Source: Microvirga mediterraneensis (GTDB lineage Bacteria > Pseudomonadota > Alphaproteobacteria > Rhizobiales > Beijerinckiaceae). Taken from it: 64,000 nucleotides of DNA. Position 1 is the first letter of the stretch. Every line of letters starts with the position of its first letter. The DNA is taken from NCBI RefSeq assembly GCF_013520865.1, contig NZ_JACDXJ010000001.1, positions 4,635,501 to 4,699,500 on the forward strand, given 5' to 3'. Below the pieces are notes generated by a model. The model made no database searches. It saw nothing but the letters and a program-made list of their open reading frames with translations, and had not been told where the DNA came from. Positions 26,620 to 34,369 of the stretch are shown here, piece by piece. The position numbers and the translations under genes are program-made.

Positions 26620-27138
26620 TCACGCGGCCTTCACGTCGATTTTCTTCTCCTTCCTGGCCTCTTCGGTCTTGGGGAGTGCGACCGTCAGCACGCCGTTCTT
26701 GAAGGTGGCCTCGATCTTGTCCGCATTGACACCTTCGGGAAGACGGAAGCTGCGCTGGAATGAGCCGTAGCGCCGTTCGGACATGTAATAATTCGCTTCC
26801 CTTTCTTCTTTCTCTTCCTTCTTCTCACCCGAGATGATCAGGCTGCCATTCGCCAGCTTCACTTCGATATTCTTCTCGTTCATGCCTGGCAGCTCTGCCG
26901 TGACCTCGTATCGGTCGGGGCGCTCGACGAGGTCGGAGATGGGCTCCATGATACGCCCCCTGGCCCGCCAGAGCCGCTCGATCTCAGGCATGCTCCATCG
27001 GGCTGGGAATCCGAAACCTCGCCCAAATTCCTCGAAGAGATTGTCCATCTCCCGGCGCATCCGCTCAAGGGGAAGCCACCCAGCCTCAACCGGTGCCGCA
27101 GGTTCTTTTTTGAGAGGGAGCTTTGTCGTCTCAGCCAT
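26620..27138 (-). CDS. Hsp20/alpha-crystallin family small heat-shock protein
   Basis: A 172-residue small heat-shock chaperone. The alpha-crystallin domain covers about 65-165, with E-L-P-G-M-N-E-K-N-I-E-V and the closing G-V-L-T-V-A-L-P-K motif. The N-terminal arm is charged. The ATG at 27138 with GGAG 6 bases upstream fits better than an in-frame ATG 18 codons earlier. A FixK-like box lies 66-80 bases upstream, so low oxygen rather than heat alone may control it. It prevents aggregation of unfolded proteins. Confidence 0.92.
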   Translation of the reverse strand: MAETTKLPLKKEPAAPVEAGWLPLERMRREMDNLFEEFGRGFGFPARWSMPEIERLWRARGRIMEPISDLVERPDRYEVTAELPGMNEKNIEVKLANGSLIISGEKKEEKEEREANYYMSERRYGSFQRSFRLPEGVNADKIEATFKNGVLTVALPKTEEARKEKKIDVKAA

Positions 27139-27203
27139 AGGAATCTCCAATGATAGGCCCCAGCCCGCAACCTCAAAAAATGCGTTGATCAACCCAACGC
27201 GCT

Positions 27204-27217
27204 TTGCGTTCAGTCAA
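27204..27217. promoter_or_regulatory. FixK/FNR-like box upstream of hsp20
   Basis: TTGCG-TTCA-GTCAA, 66-79 bases before the hsp20 ATG (minus strand). Same outer blocks as the boxes before usp and before the cytochrome c gene. Confidence 0.65.
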
Positions 27218-27288
27218 TTTAGAAAGACATTCGAGCAAGCGTCGGTATCCATTTCAGCCGATGTCGTGCTTGACTAGAGGTTCTGGTG

Positions 27289-27855
27289 TCAACGAAGCCC
27301 GTGCTTGCCAAGCAGCCTAACGCTGCTGGCCTGCGGCCCCTTGTCTCCACTTTCCTCGGAGAAGTTTACCCGCGTCCCTGGTTTGAGTTGCCCGAAGGCA
27401 TCGCCGAGAACGCTGTTCCGGTGAAAATAGATTTCACGTCCGTCGGGGGACTCAAGGACTCCATATCCTTCTTCAGTATTCATCTGTCTGACTGTCCCAA
27501 TCGGCTGAGGCTCATGCATCTTGACTTCACCTTGCATGTGTCGGATTGCATCCTGGAGCTGCCGCCGGGCCCGGTTGAAGGAATCGTTGATCGCAAATGA
27601 TGCATCGGAGAACCGCTCGTTCTCAGGCGGCGTCCGATCGACCGTGGCCTCATGCCCGCCGGGCAGAACCAGATGGATATTGACCTGATACTGACCACCG
27701 GTTCGCTGATGTTGTCCGGGTCCTTTCATCACCACATGGCAGGCCATGATGCGGTCGAAGAACTTGTCGAGGTCCGCCATTCTCTCTTCGATCAAGGTAC
27801 GCTGCCTCCCCGTCGGCTCGAACCCCTGAAAATCGACTTGAGCCGGGATCTGCAT
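27289..27855 (-). CDS. Ribosome hibernation-promoting factor-like protein with cold-shock domain
   Basis: A 188-residue protein. The first half is an HPF/RaiA (S30AE) domain with a V-N-I-H-L-V-L-P-G-G strand and an R-A-R-R-Q-L-Q-D helix. After a linker comes a cold-shock domain (about 120-185; G-T-V-R-Q-M-N-T-E-E-G-Y-G and I-Y-F-H-R-N-S-V). This fusion occurs in stress loci of several alphaproteobacteria. It probably binds and silences ribosomes. The ATG at 27855 has AGGAG upstream. A FixK-like box lies about 70 bases upstream. Confidence 0.88.
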   Translation of the reverse strand: MQIPAQVDFQGFEPTGRQRTLIEERMADLDKFFDRIMACHVVMKGPGQHQRTGGQYQVNIHLVLPGGHEATVDRTPPENERFSDASFAINDSFNRARRQLQDAIRHMQGEVKMHEPQPIGTVRQMNTEEGYGVLESPDGREIYFHRNSVLGDAFGQLKPGTRVNFSEESGDKGPQASSVRLLGKHGLR

Positions 27856-27923
27856 GATGATGCTCCTGCTCCGTTGAGAGGGAAGAACTGGCTGAGAGCA
27901 TGGTCCGCGCTGCCTTGCCTTCA

Positions 27924-27937
27924 TTGAGGATTGTCAA
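27924..27937. promoter_or_regulatory. FixK/FNR-like box upstream of the hibernation-factor gene
   Basis: TTGAG-GATT-GTCAA, 69-82 bases before the ATG at 27855 (minus strand). It overlaps the last codon and stop of the upstream phosphoribosyltransferase gene. Fits TTG[AC]-N6-[TG]CAA. Confidence 0.55.
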
Positions 27938-28584
27938 GAAGCGCCGGCTGGGAGGCGATTGAGGATGCCGATGACCTCCTCATCGGAAACCTGTCGGAAA
28001 TTGGCATAGTAGAATCCGATAGCTCCGAAAAACTCATGCTCTTCGAGGCAGATGAGATCATCGACCTCGTTCCGAAGCTTGGCGAGAGTATCCGATGGCG
28101 CCACTGGAATTGCCAGAACAAGCTGTCTTGGTGTGCGCCGACGGATGCCTTGCAATGCCGCGCGGGTCGTCGCCCCGGTGGCGATCCCGTCATCGATTAC
28201 GATGACCGTTCGCCCGGTGACGACCGCCCGTTCGCGATGCCCGAGATAGCGCCGGCGCCGCCGCTCGATCTCGGCAATCTCGGAATCGCAGAGAGATTTG
28301 AATTTCCGATCCTCGATCCCAGACAATCGGATGACGTCCTCATTGCGCACCACGATCGGCGTTTCGCCGTCGACGACGGCTCCCATGGCCAGCTCGGGTT
28401 GTGAAGGCACGCCGATCTTGCGCACGATCACAAGGTCGAGCGGTGCGCCGAGCGCCGCGGCAACCTCAGCCGCGACGGGAACACCACCCCGCGGCAGCGC
28501 AAGCACGACCGGATCCTGATCCTGATACTTCTGGAGGGCGGCAGCAAGCCTGCGACCGGCATCGGATCGGTTGGCGAAAGGCAT
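27934..28584 (-). CDS. Phosphoribosyltransferase-domain protein
   Basis: A 216-residue type I phosphoribosyltransferase. The PRPP-binding loop reads V-I-V-I-D-D-G-I-A-T-G-A-T-T (about 124-137), and the N-terminal L-A-L-P-R-G-G-V-P-V-A motif is typical of this Hsp/DosR-region family. Such proteins are frequent near universal stress and small heat-shock genes; the base or substrate they use is not known. GAGGTG precedes the ATG. The next gene, for the hibernation factor, starts 78 bases downstream and has its own FixK-like box. Confidence 0.88.
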   Translation of the reverse strand: MPFANRSDAGRRLAAALQKYQDQDPVVLALPRGGVPVAAEVAAALGAPLDLVIVRKIGVPSQPELAMGAVVDGETPIVVRNEDVIRLSGIEDRKFKSLCDSEIAEIERRRRRYLGHRERAVVTGRTVIVIDDGIATGATTRAALQGIRRRTPRQLVLAIPVAPSDTLAKLRNEVDDLICLEEHEFFGAIGFYYANFRQVSDEEVIGILNRLPAGAS

Positions 28585-29182
28585 CGGCTCACACCTCGAT
28601 CTTTTTCATTGATCCATTAGCTTGGCGCATCGTGCGGTACGGCCCCGGGCTCAATGTCTGGCTTTGATGATTAGTCGTTGTCGAGCGAACTCATCCCTAG
28701 GTCCGCTCGTTGGCAATCGACTGCGGAAGAAAATTCTCCGCTCCATTCGAATAATCAGGCATTTGCGTCCCTCCGGGAGCCGGTGGAGAAGCCCCTGGGC
28801 GACATCATTCGTGCCGAAGGGGGCCCTGGATGTCACCATGACTGACCTGGACTTGGCGTCCTCTGGCAAGCAGGCCCATTTGGCCTGCAGGTCCAGGAGG
28901 GTGAAATCCTAGTGTATCGCGAGTGTCTCCACCCGAGCGAACATGAGCATGGATGGCAGATACCGATCTTGCGTTTGGTCAACTTGCCCCGAAATCCGAG
29001 TTGATCCCTATCCCACCTATCGTTGTTACGGAGGACCTCCGGTGTTTGAGGGACCAGCCCCATGGCGGATTGGATTCCTTGTGCTAGTTACTAGCGTATC
29101 AACATAGTACGGCGGGGCTCCCATCCCCTGACGGCAATGGAGCAAGCTCTGCCCATGAGGGCCAATTCTGATCGGACGCGGA
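28585..29182. other. Gene-poor stretch with one FixK-like box
   Basis: About 600 bases between the divergent phosphoribosyltransferase and nadE genes. Short open frames on both strands (for example minus 28651-28869 and minus 28833-29063) have no clear family resemblance or strong ribosome site. The only feature I trust is the FixK-like box at 28969. It may hold a lost gene or a long leader of nadE. Confidence 0.35.
28969..28982. promoter_or_regulatory. FixK/FNR-like box in the phosphoribosyltransferase-nadE intergenic region
   Basis: TTGCG-TTTG-GTCAA, about 200 bases before nadE and 385 bases before the divergent phosphoribosyltransferase gene. It repeats the TTGCG-N4-GTCAA form of three other boxes. 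Which gene it serves is unclear. Confidence 0.5.
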
Positions 29183-31237
29183 ATGATTTCGTTCTTCACA
29201 CCCTACCGCCATGACTTTGTCCGCATCGCAGCCTGTGTCCCGCAGACCGAGGTCGCGGACCCAGCCTTCAACGTCGACCGGACCCTCGAGCTTCTGCACC
29301 AGGGGCACCAGGAACGAATCGCTCTGATGGTGTTCCCAGAACTCGGCATATCCGCCTATGCCATCGACGATCTCCTGCATCAGGATGCCCTGCTGGAGGC
29401 CGTCGAACGCGGACTTGCCCGCTTGGTCGCGGAAAGCGCCAGCCTCTTCCCGGCCTTCGTGGTCGGGGCTCCTCTCCGCCTGGACGGCCGCCTCTACAAC
29501 GCCGCCGTCGTTATCCATGCCGGACGCATCCTGGGAGTGGTGCCGAAGGCCTACCTGCCGAACTACCGGGAGTTCTACGAGCGCCGGCATTTCGCCCCGG
29601 GAGCAGGGATTCGAGGACGGATGATCGCCGTTGCCGGGCTTCAGGTTCCCTTCGGGATCGATCTTCTGTTTCGGTCGGCGGGCAGCTGCGCCTTCACGTT
29701 CCATGTGGAGGTGTGCGAAGACATGTGGGTACCACAACCGCCCAGCACCACGGCCGCCCTGGCGGGCGCCGAGATCCTCCTCAATCTCTCGGCCAGCAAC
29801 ATCACCATCGGAAAGGCCGAAGATCGGCGCCTCCTATGCGGTTCCCAATCCATGCGCTGCGTCGCAGCCTATGCCTATTCGGCGGCGGGCCCGGGGGAAT
29901 CGACCACCGATCTCGCCTGGGACGGCCACGGCGGCATCTTCGAGGACGGCCTGCGGCTTGCCGAAACCGAGCGCTTTCCACCGGGATCAACCATGGCCGT
30001 GGCCGATGTCGATATCGGGCGCCTGCGCCAAGAACGTATGCGGAGGGTCACCTTCCGCGATTGCGCCGACGAGTTGATGGTCCTTCCGGACGACTTCCGC
30101 ATCGTTTCCCTTCACCTTGATGCGCCGGAGGAGGCGCTCACCCTGCGCCGGCCGATCGAGCGGTTTCCCTACGTTCCCGCAGACCCCGCCAAGCTCACGG
30201 AGAATTGCTACGAGGCTTACAACATCCAGGTCCAGGGGCTCGCGAAACGTCTGCAGGCAACGCGAACGGAGAAAGTGGTCATCGGCGTGTCGGGTGGCCT
30301 CGATTCCACCCAAGCCCTTCTCGTCTGCTGCCGCGTCATGGACAAGCTGGGTCTTCCCCGGACCAACATCCTCGCCTACACGCTGCCTGGCTTCGCGACG
30401 AGCGAGGGTACGAAAGGCAATGCCTGGGCGCTCATGCGAGCCCTCGGCGTCAACGCGTCGGAGATCGACATCCGCCCGGCGGCACGGCAGATGCTGAAGG
30501 ATCTCGATCACCCCTTTGCCGAAGGTGAGCCAACCTACGACGTGACATTCGAGAATGTTCAGGCGGGTCTTCGGACCGATTACCTGTTCCGACTCGCCAA
30601 CCACCATCGTGGCATCGTAGTGGGCACCGGCGACCTCTCAGAACTGGGGCTCGGCTGGTGCACCTATGGTGTCGGCGACCAGATGTCCCACTACAATGTC
30701 AACGCCTCAGTGGCGAAGACTCTGATCCAACATCTGATTCGCTTCGTGGCGACCTCCGGGGACGTGGACGAGGACACTGCCGATATCCTCCATGCGATTC
30801 TGGCCACCGAGATTTCCCCCGAGCTCGTGCCGCAGGATGCCTCCGGGCAGATCCAATCGACGGAGGCCATGATCGGACCTTACGCGCTGCAGGACTTCAA
30901 CCTCTACTATCTCACGCGCTACGGCTTCCGTCCCTCCAAGATCGCTTATCTCTCCTGGCATGCCTGGAGAGATAAGGAAGCGGGCACGTGGCCGCCCAAC
31001 ATACCGGAAGCCTCGCGCCTGGCTTACGAACTCGGTGAGATCAAGATATGGCTGCGAGCCTTCCTCGGCCGTTTCTTCACCAGCCAGTTTAAGCGCACGG
31101 CCATGCCAAACGGACCGAAGATCTCGTCCGGTGGATCGCTGTCGCCGCGCGGCGATTGGCGCGCGCCATCAGACGCAGGCCCCGGCGTATGGCTCGCCGA
31201 ATTGGAGTGCGGCGTCCCAAATGCCGAACCCTCATAG
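29183..31237 (+). CDS. nadE: Glutamine-dependent NAD(+) synthase
   Basis: A 684-residue two-domain enzyme that amidates nicotinate adenine dinucleotide to NAD using glutamine. The N-terminal nitrilase-type glutaminase has the triad Glu53, Lys122 and Cys178 (V-C-E-D-M-W). The C-terminal synthetase has the P-loop G-V-S-G-G-L-D-S-T and [10 protein letters not shown]. It is intact although two other NAD-salvage genes nearby are broken. The ATG follows a CGGACGCGGA segment. The domain size matches the long bacterial NadE form. Confidence 0.95.
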   Translation: MISFFTPYRHDFVRIAACVPQTEVADPAFNVDRTLELLHQGHQERIALMVFPELGISAYAIDDLLHQDALLEAVERGLARLVAESASLFPAFVVGAPLRLDGRLYNAAVVIHAGRILGVVPKAYLPNYREFYERRHFAPGAGIRGRMIAVAGLQVPFGIDLLFRSAGSCAFTFHVEVCEDMWVPQPPSTTAALAGAEILLNLSASNITIGKAEDRRLLCGSQSMRCVAAYAYSAAGPGESTTDLAWDGHGGIFEDGLRLAETERFPPGSTMAVADVDIGRLRQERMRRVTFRDCADELMVLPDDFRIVSLHLDAPEEALTLRRPIERFPYVPADPAKLTENCYEAYNIQVQGLAKRLQATRTEKVVIGVSGGLDSTQALLVCCRVMDKLGLPRTNILAYTLPGFATSEGTKGNAWALMRALGVNASEIDIRPAARQMLKDLDHPFAEGEPTYDVTFENVQAGLRTDYLFRLANHHRGIVVGTGDLSELGLGWCTYGVGDQMSHYNVNASVAKTLIQHLIRFVATSGDVDEDTADILHAILATEISPELVPQDASGQIQSTEAMIGPYALQDFNLYYLTRYGFRPSKIAYLSWHAWRDKEAGTWPPNIPEASRLAYELGEIKIWLRAFLGRFFTSQFKRTAMPNGPKISSGGSLSPRGDWRAPSDAGPGVWLAELECGVPNAEPS

Positions 31238-31270
31238 TTTAATTTTAGGCCGCATCGAACGTCTTGAGGG

Positions 31271-31284
31271 TTGCGAATAGTCAA
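31271..31284. promoter_or_regulatory. FixK/FNR-like box upstream of the cytochrome c gene
   Basis: TTGCG-AATA-GTCAA, about 160 bases before the cytochrome c ATG and 34 bases after the nadE stop. Same outer blocks as the boxes at 22549, 27204 and 28969. Confidence 0.6.
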
Positions 31285-31443
31285 AGTCGGCTTGTGCTTC
31301 ACGGCGCATTTTAGACATTTGAGCCTGATGACTCGCGAGGGACGAAAGATGCACCTATGGACCCCTGGAGCAGGCTTGCTGTCTGATGAATCGCTCCTTA
31401 CGCCAACACCCACCGAGCATGGCCTTCTGTACGGGAGCCGACC

Positions 31444-31758
31444 ATGATCCGCTGGCTCCCCATGCTTCTCATGATGCCGGTCGGGCTGCATGCACAGGAA
31501 TTCGGGAATTCGGAAGCGGGCCTGCGCGTGGCTCGCGAGGCTTGCGCATCCTGCCATGCGGTCGAACCCGGTCAGAACCAGTCTCCTCGCTCGCAGGCGC
31601 CGACCTTCACCCGGATCGCACGAATTCCAGGCATGACCACGACCGCTCTGACGGTCGCCATGAGGACCTCTCATAAGACGATGCCCAACATCATGCTGGA
31701 GCCGGGGGAACTCCGGGATGTCACGGCTTACATCACGAGCCTGCACAAGCACCCCTGA
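31444..31758 (+). CDS. Small periplasmic cytochrome c
   Basis: A 104-residue class I-type cytochrome c. A signal peptide (1-17) is followed by the haem motif C-A-S-C-H at 34-38. Met80 in K-T-M-P is the likely sixth ligand. GGGAG lies 6 bases before the ATG. It probably carries electrons to a terminal oxidase or reductase. The FixK-like box upstream fits use under low oxygen. The CarS-like gene follows after 12 bases and is probably in the same transcript. Confidence 0.88.
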   Translation: MIRWLPMLLMMPVGLHAQEFGNSEAGLRVAREACASCHAVEPGQNQSPRSQAPTFTRIARIPGMTTTALTVAMRTSHKTMPNIMLEPGELRDVTAYITSLHKHP

Positions 31759-31770
31759 CGGTGTGGCTTC

Positions 31771-32262
31771 ATGGGCGATCTCAGGCTGAATCTCTCCATT
31801 CTCATTCTCCTGGGGGTCGCGAACGGCACGCCGATCCTCCTCAAAAGAATTCTTGGAGATCGTTTTGCGGTGCCTATCGATTTCGGCCTGACATGGCTGG
31901 ATGGACAGCCGCTTCTGGGCTCTTCGAAAACGTTCCGAGGCCTTGCGGTGGCGATTGCGGCTACAGCGATTGTTGCCGCAATGCTCAAATTCGGCTGGCG
32001 CTTGGGTGCAGAGATCGCGTTCATGTCCATGATGGGAGATGTTGCCGCAAGCTTCCTCAAGCGACGCTTAGGGCTCGAACCTCATGCCCGCGCCTTCGGC
32101 CTGGATCAAATTCCTGAAGCTCTCCTTCCTCTCGTGATCCTGAGGCGGCCACTCGGCTTGAGTGGGCTCGAGATCGTTCTTCTGGTGATGGCCTTCATCC
32201 TTCTGGAAATATGGCTGTCCCGCCTGTTCTTCATGCTCCACATTCGGGACCAACCCTATTGA
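31771..32262 (+). CDS. CarS-like (CDP-archaeol synthase family) integral membrane protein
   Basis: A 163-residue membrane protein with about four hydrophobic segments. Motifs G-S-S-K-T-F-R-G (near 50) and F-G-L-D-Q-I-P-E-A-L (near 110) match the CarS/CTP-transferase family (PF01864). In archaea these enzymes activate lipid with CTP; bacterial members are annotated by similarity only. A role in lipid or lipid-carrier metabolism is possible. It is probably co-transcribed with the cytochrome c gene. Confidence 0.7.
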   Translation: MGDLRLNLSILILLGVANGTPILLKRILGDRFAVPIDFGLTWLDGQPLLGSSKTFRGLAVAIAATAIVAAMLKFGWRLGAEIAFMSMMGDVAASFLKRRLGLEPHARAFGLDQIPEALLPLVILRRPLGLSGLEIVLLVMAFILLEIWLSRLFFMLHIRDQPY

Positions 32263-32295
32263 ACCAACATGGCATGCTGCAATCGTCCAGGACAT

Positions 32296-32327
32296 GATGA
32301 GAAGGCAGCAAGAGATGCCTTCTCATC
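32296..32327. terminator. Hairpin between the CarS-like and GYD genes
   Basis: Twelve-base inverted repeat GATGAGAAGGCA / TGCCTTCTCATC with an 8-base loop, 34 bases after the CarS-like stop and 32 bases after the convergent GYD gene stop (minus strand). It likely serves both directions, though no long U-run is present. Confidence 0.75.
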
Positions 32328-32358
32328 ACAAATCTATTCGGGAGATCATTGCATGCAC

Positions 32359-32664
32359 TTAGGCAGTGCGCGACGCTCCTGCTCCGGCTGCCTTGAAATG
32401 CGCAGCAACCTGCTCGGCTTTCGAGAAGGCCTGCTGCATATCCGCCGGCGTCATAGCAAGCATCGTCTTCAGGCTTGAAACGCCTCCGGTAGCGGATGCA
32501 ACGATCGCGGAGGTCGCGACACCCTCGAACGGGCCTTCCGATACGATCATGAAGTCATAGTCGCCGAAGGTCATGTAATAAGCCAGGAGCTTACCGCCCG
32601 AATGGGAGAAAAGCTCACGCACGGCATCCGGCGTGAAGCGGCCCTGGGTGATGAAAATCGGCAT
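32359..32664 (-). CDS. GYD-domain protein
   Basis: A 101-residue GYD-family protein, recognisable by T-F-G-D-Y-D-F-M-I-V-S-E (about 32-43) and the small ferredoxin-like fold. These proteins are widespread and their function is not known. GGAGGG precedes the ATG. A FixK-like box lies 51-64 bases upstream. Confidence 0.85.
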   Translation of the reverse strand: MPIFITQGRFTPDAVRELFSHSGGKLLAYYMTFGDYDFMIVSEGPFEGVATSAIVASATGGVSSLKTMLAMTPADMQQAFSKAEQVAAHFKAAGAGASRTA

Positions 32665-32714
32665 GTCTCCCTCCTTCTCGTTAATAATCCTATTCTTCGT
32701 CCGGTGGATTGATG

Positions 32715-32728
32715 TTGCGATTTATCAA
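32715..32728. promoter_or_regulatory. FixK/FNR-like box upstream of the GYD gene
   Basis: TTGCG-ATTT-ATCAA, 51-64 bases before the GYD-protein ATG (minus strand). Fits TTG[AC]-N6-[TG]CAA. Confidence 0.55.
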
Positions 32729-32796
32729 GACCTCTGAGGGCGCAGACGACACTCCTAACCTGCAGATGCCACTCCCAAACAATGACGCTTGGCAGA

Positions 32797-32810
32797 TTGA
32801 TAAATGGCAA
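32797..32810. promoter_or_regulatory. FixK/FNR-like box upstream of the DUF6894-like gene
   Basis: TTGAT-AAAT-GGCAA, 52 bases before the small plus-strand gene at 32862. Fits TTG[AC]-N6-[TG]CAA, the weakest member of the set. Confidence 0.45.
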
Positions 32811-32861
32811 GGCCACCGGTAGTGCGATCAGCTAGGTGAGGACGAAGCGGTGTTGGGGACG

Positions 32862-33095
32862 ATGACATCCATGCCCAAATACTTCTTCAATATCGTCCTG
32901 GATGGTCAGTCGACATTGGATGGGCTGGGACAGCCTTTTCCGGATGAAATTACCGCGCGAGCGCATGCTCGCCACCTTACCCTGCTCCTTGCGGACCGCT
33001 GCCGCGATCCGATGAACAGTTTTGTCGCCGTAAGCGGGATGGATGGTCGTCTGATCTTCAAGGTAGCGTTTCAGCCATCCGAGACACAGACCTGA
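32862..33095 (+). CDS. Small DUF6894-like protein
   Basis: A 77-residue protein with the pattern M-P-K-Y-F-F-N-I-V-L-D-G followed by a D-G-L-G-x-x-F-P-D segment, as in the DUF6894 family of small alphaproteobacterial proteins. Function unknown. The ATG at 32862 has GGGG about 5 bases upstream; the ATG at 32871 starts the conserved part and is an alternative. A FixK-like box is 52 bases upstream. Confidence 0.7.
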   Translation: MTSMPKYFFNIVLDGQSTLDGLGQPFPDEITARAHARHLTLLLADRCRDPMNSFVAVSGMDGRLIFKVAFQPSETQT

Positions 33096-33125
33096 AGATT
33101 GAATAGGAGTCTCGATAAGCGCTGG

Positions 33126-33341
33126 TTAGAAAACGACGCAGTGTGCGCCTCCTAGTGGAATGAAGGCGATCTTGCGCCCTCTGTCCCATAACTCTACAGC
33201 GTTGCCGTTGGCATATTCCTTGGCCTTGCTGATCGCCTCCTCGTCAGTCTGGCAGATCAACGCATGAGCGATCAGAATCCCGCCCTTGGGGTCGATCACA
33301 TAGGCGCGGTAAGCCGGATGGCTGGTGAGCGGAGCGTCCAT
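33126..33341 (-). CDS. Small conserved hypothetical protein
   Basis: A 71-residue cytoplasmic protein with a GAGGG ribosome site. The text A-Y-V-I-D-P-K-G-G-I-L and A-V-E-L-W-D-R-G-R-K-I-A resembles short proteins common in Hyphomicrobiales, with no known role. A small hairpin (CCACCG-N5-CGGTGG, 33354-33370) stands just upstream and may end the transcript of the preceding minus-strand gene. Confidence 0.65.
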   Translation of the reverse strand: MDAPLTSHPAYRAYVIDPKGGILIAHALICQTDEEAISKAKEYANGNAVELWDRGRKIAFIPLGGAHCVVF

Positions 33342-33440
33342 AGCAACCCTCGACCACCGGCATTCGGTGGAAGGTAGTTCTGGTTAGACACTCACGCTTT
33401 TAAACCATGTTAATGCGCAGTGACAGGCGCCAAATTGTCT

Positions 33441-33602
33441 CTATCGGTCTAATCCAAAAGTCTGATACCGAGTGACATGATGAAAATGCGCGCGCCGTGT
33501 GGTGGTGACCCTCACCCGGGCAGTTTCGCCTTGAGCAAGCGTAAGGGCGGATAAGACGACCGCGAGCACGAGCGGGAAGACCATAACGGCCAGTGCAACC
33601 AT
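33441..33602 (-). CDS. Small single-span membrane protein (53 residues)
   Basis: Fifty-three residues starting at an ATG with GGAGAGG 5-7 bases upstream. The N-terminal half (V-A-L-A-V-M-V-F-P-L-V-L-A-V-V-L) is a clear membrane segment; the C-terminal half is basic and His-containing. No family recognised. It follows the small gene at 33632-33847 by 29 bases in the same direction. Confidence 0.5.
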   Translation of the reverse strand: MVALAVMVFPLVLAVVLSALTLAQGETARVRVTTTRRAHFHHVTRYQTFGLDR

Positions 33603-33631
33603 GAAGACCTCTCCTCTGGGATAGAGAGCCG

Positions 33632-33847
33632 CTACGGGCTCGGAATCGTGATCGAGACGGCAACGCCGACGATGAGAGGAAGGCCGACGAAGCTCCTGGA
33701 TTGAGGTTGAACCGAAGATGTAGTTCCGGTCCAGCCGCGACGGCTGTGTTGTGCCCGCTTGCCACTTCTAGACCCGGCTAGGATGATGCGTAGATAGGTC
33801 AAAGTCTCATCGTTGTCGTTGAGCGCGGATGCATCGAAAACGGGCAT
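33632..33847 (-). CDS. Small hypothetical protein with C-terminal hydrophobic segment
   Basis: Seventy-one residues from the ATG at 33847, with GGGGG 6 bases upstream; an ATG four codons earlier lacks a ribosome site. It starts M-P-V-F-D-A-S-A-L-N-D-N-D-E and ends in a hydrophobic V-G-L-P-L-I-V-G-V-A-V segment that could be a membrane anchor. No family recognised. It may form a two-gene unit with the 53-residue membrane protein downstream. Confidence 0.45.
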   Translation of the reverse strand: MPVFDASALNDNDETLTYLRIILAGSRSGKRAQHSRRGWTGTTSSVQPQSRSFVGLPLIVGVAVSITIPSP

Positions 33848-33887
33848 GATGGCCCCCATTCAAATCAGGTGAATATGGGTGAGGAGG

Positions 33888-34208
33888 TCAATGAAGCGGG
33901 GTGCTTGCCTTGCCCCCTTCTTCAAGCGAAGCCAAAGTCGGGGCGTGCCGCATGACGCCGTCCACCCGCATTTGAATCGCGCTTTGACTGAAGGCTAGTC
34001 CGGTGACGAGATCCGCTGCCCCGACGAGAACCGTCAGCGCAAAGGCAGCCCGTGCGCCTGCACTTAGAGCACCGTGCGGAAAAGTGGCCCCGGATTTCCG
34101 CCCCGAACGATGCACTAGGCTAAAGAATAAGTATCGAATAGATCCCAAAAACGGATTCCACCTTTGGGTGCGATTCACGAGGGAGGAGATAGGACGAGCG
34201 ATGTTCAT
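33888..34208 (-). CDS. Hypothetical protein whose frame contains a palindromic repeat
   Basis: A 106-residue open frame starting at an ATG with GGGAG 6 bases upstream. A hydrophobic stretch (A-A-F-A-L-T-V-L-V-G-A-A-D-L-V) lies near residues 55-75. The middle (codons 30-48) is made of the intergenic palindrome found also at 37.3 and 51.2 kb, read in frame. A conserved 36-base block 68-103 bases upstream resembles the one before the fixK gene. No family recognised; the frame could still be fortuitous. Confidence 0.45.
   Translation of the reverse strand: MNIARPISSLVNRTQRWNPFLGSIRYLFFSLVHRSGRKSGATFPHGALSAGARAAFALTVLVGAADLVTGLAFSQSAIQMRVDGVMRHAPTLASLEEGGKASTPLH
34064..34119. repeat. Intergenic palindromic repeat, copy 1
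   Basis: Contains AGAGCACCGTGCGGAAAAGTGG followed by a partner arm CCGGATTTCCGC and CGATGCACT. Core GCGGAAAAGTGG is shared with the copies at 37267 and (inverted) 51155. This copy lies inside the open frame 33888-34208. Confidence 0.65.
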
Positions 34209-34275
34209 GGCTGGCTCCCATCTTGGTTCACAACAGCATGAAAGCTTGATTCTGTTACGCCCGAACCGCACAGCC

Positions 34276-34311
34276 GTGATATCATGTGTTGTTTTGTAAC
34301 CGTTTGTAATA
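34276..34311. promoter_or_regulatory. Conserved 36-base block with GTAAC direct repeats, copy 1
   Basis: Contains TTGTAAC-CG-TTTGTAAT, a direct repeat with 10-base spacing, as bound by OmpR-type regulators. A block at 38189-38224 matches it over the same 36-base length. It stands 68-103 bases before the minus-strand start at 34208. Confidence 0.5.
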
Positions 34312-34369
34312 TCCCGGCGAGCCCATAAGCGTGACATGTCCTGCAGACCGAAACATAACTCAGCTCGGC

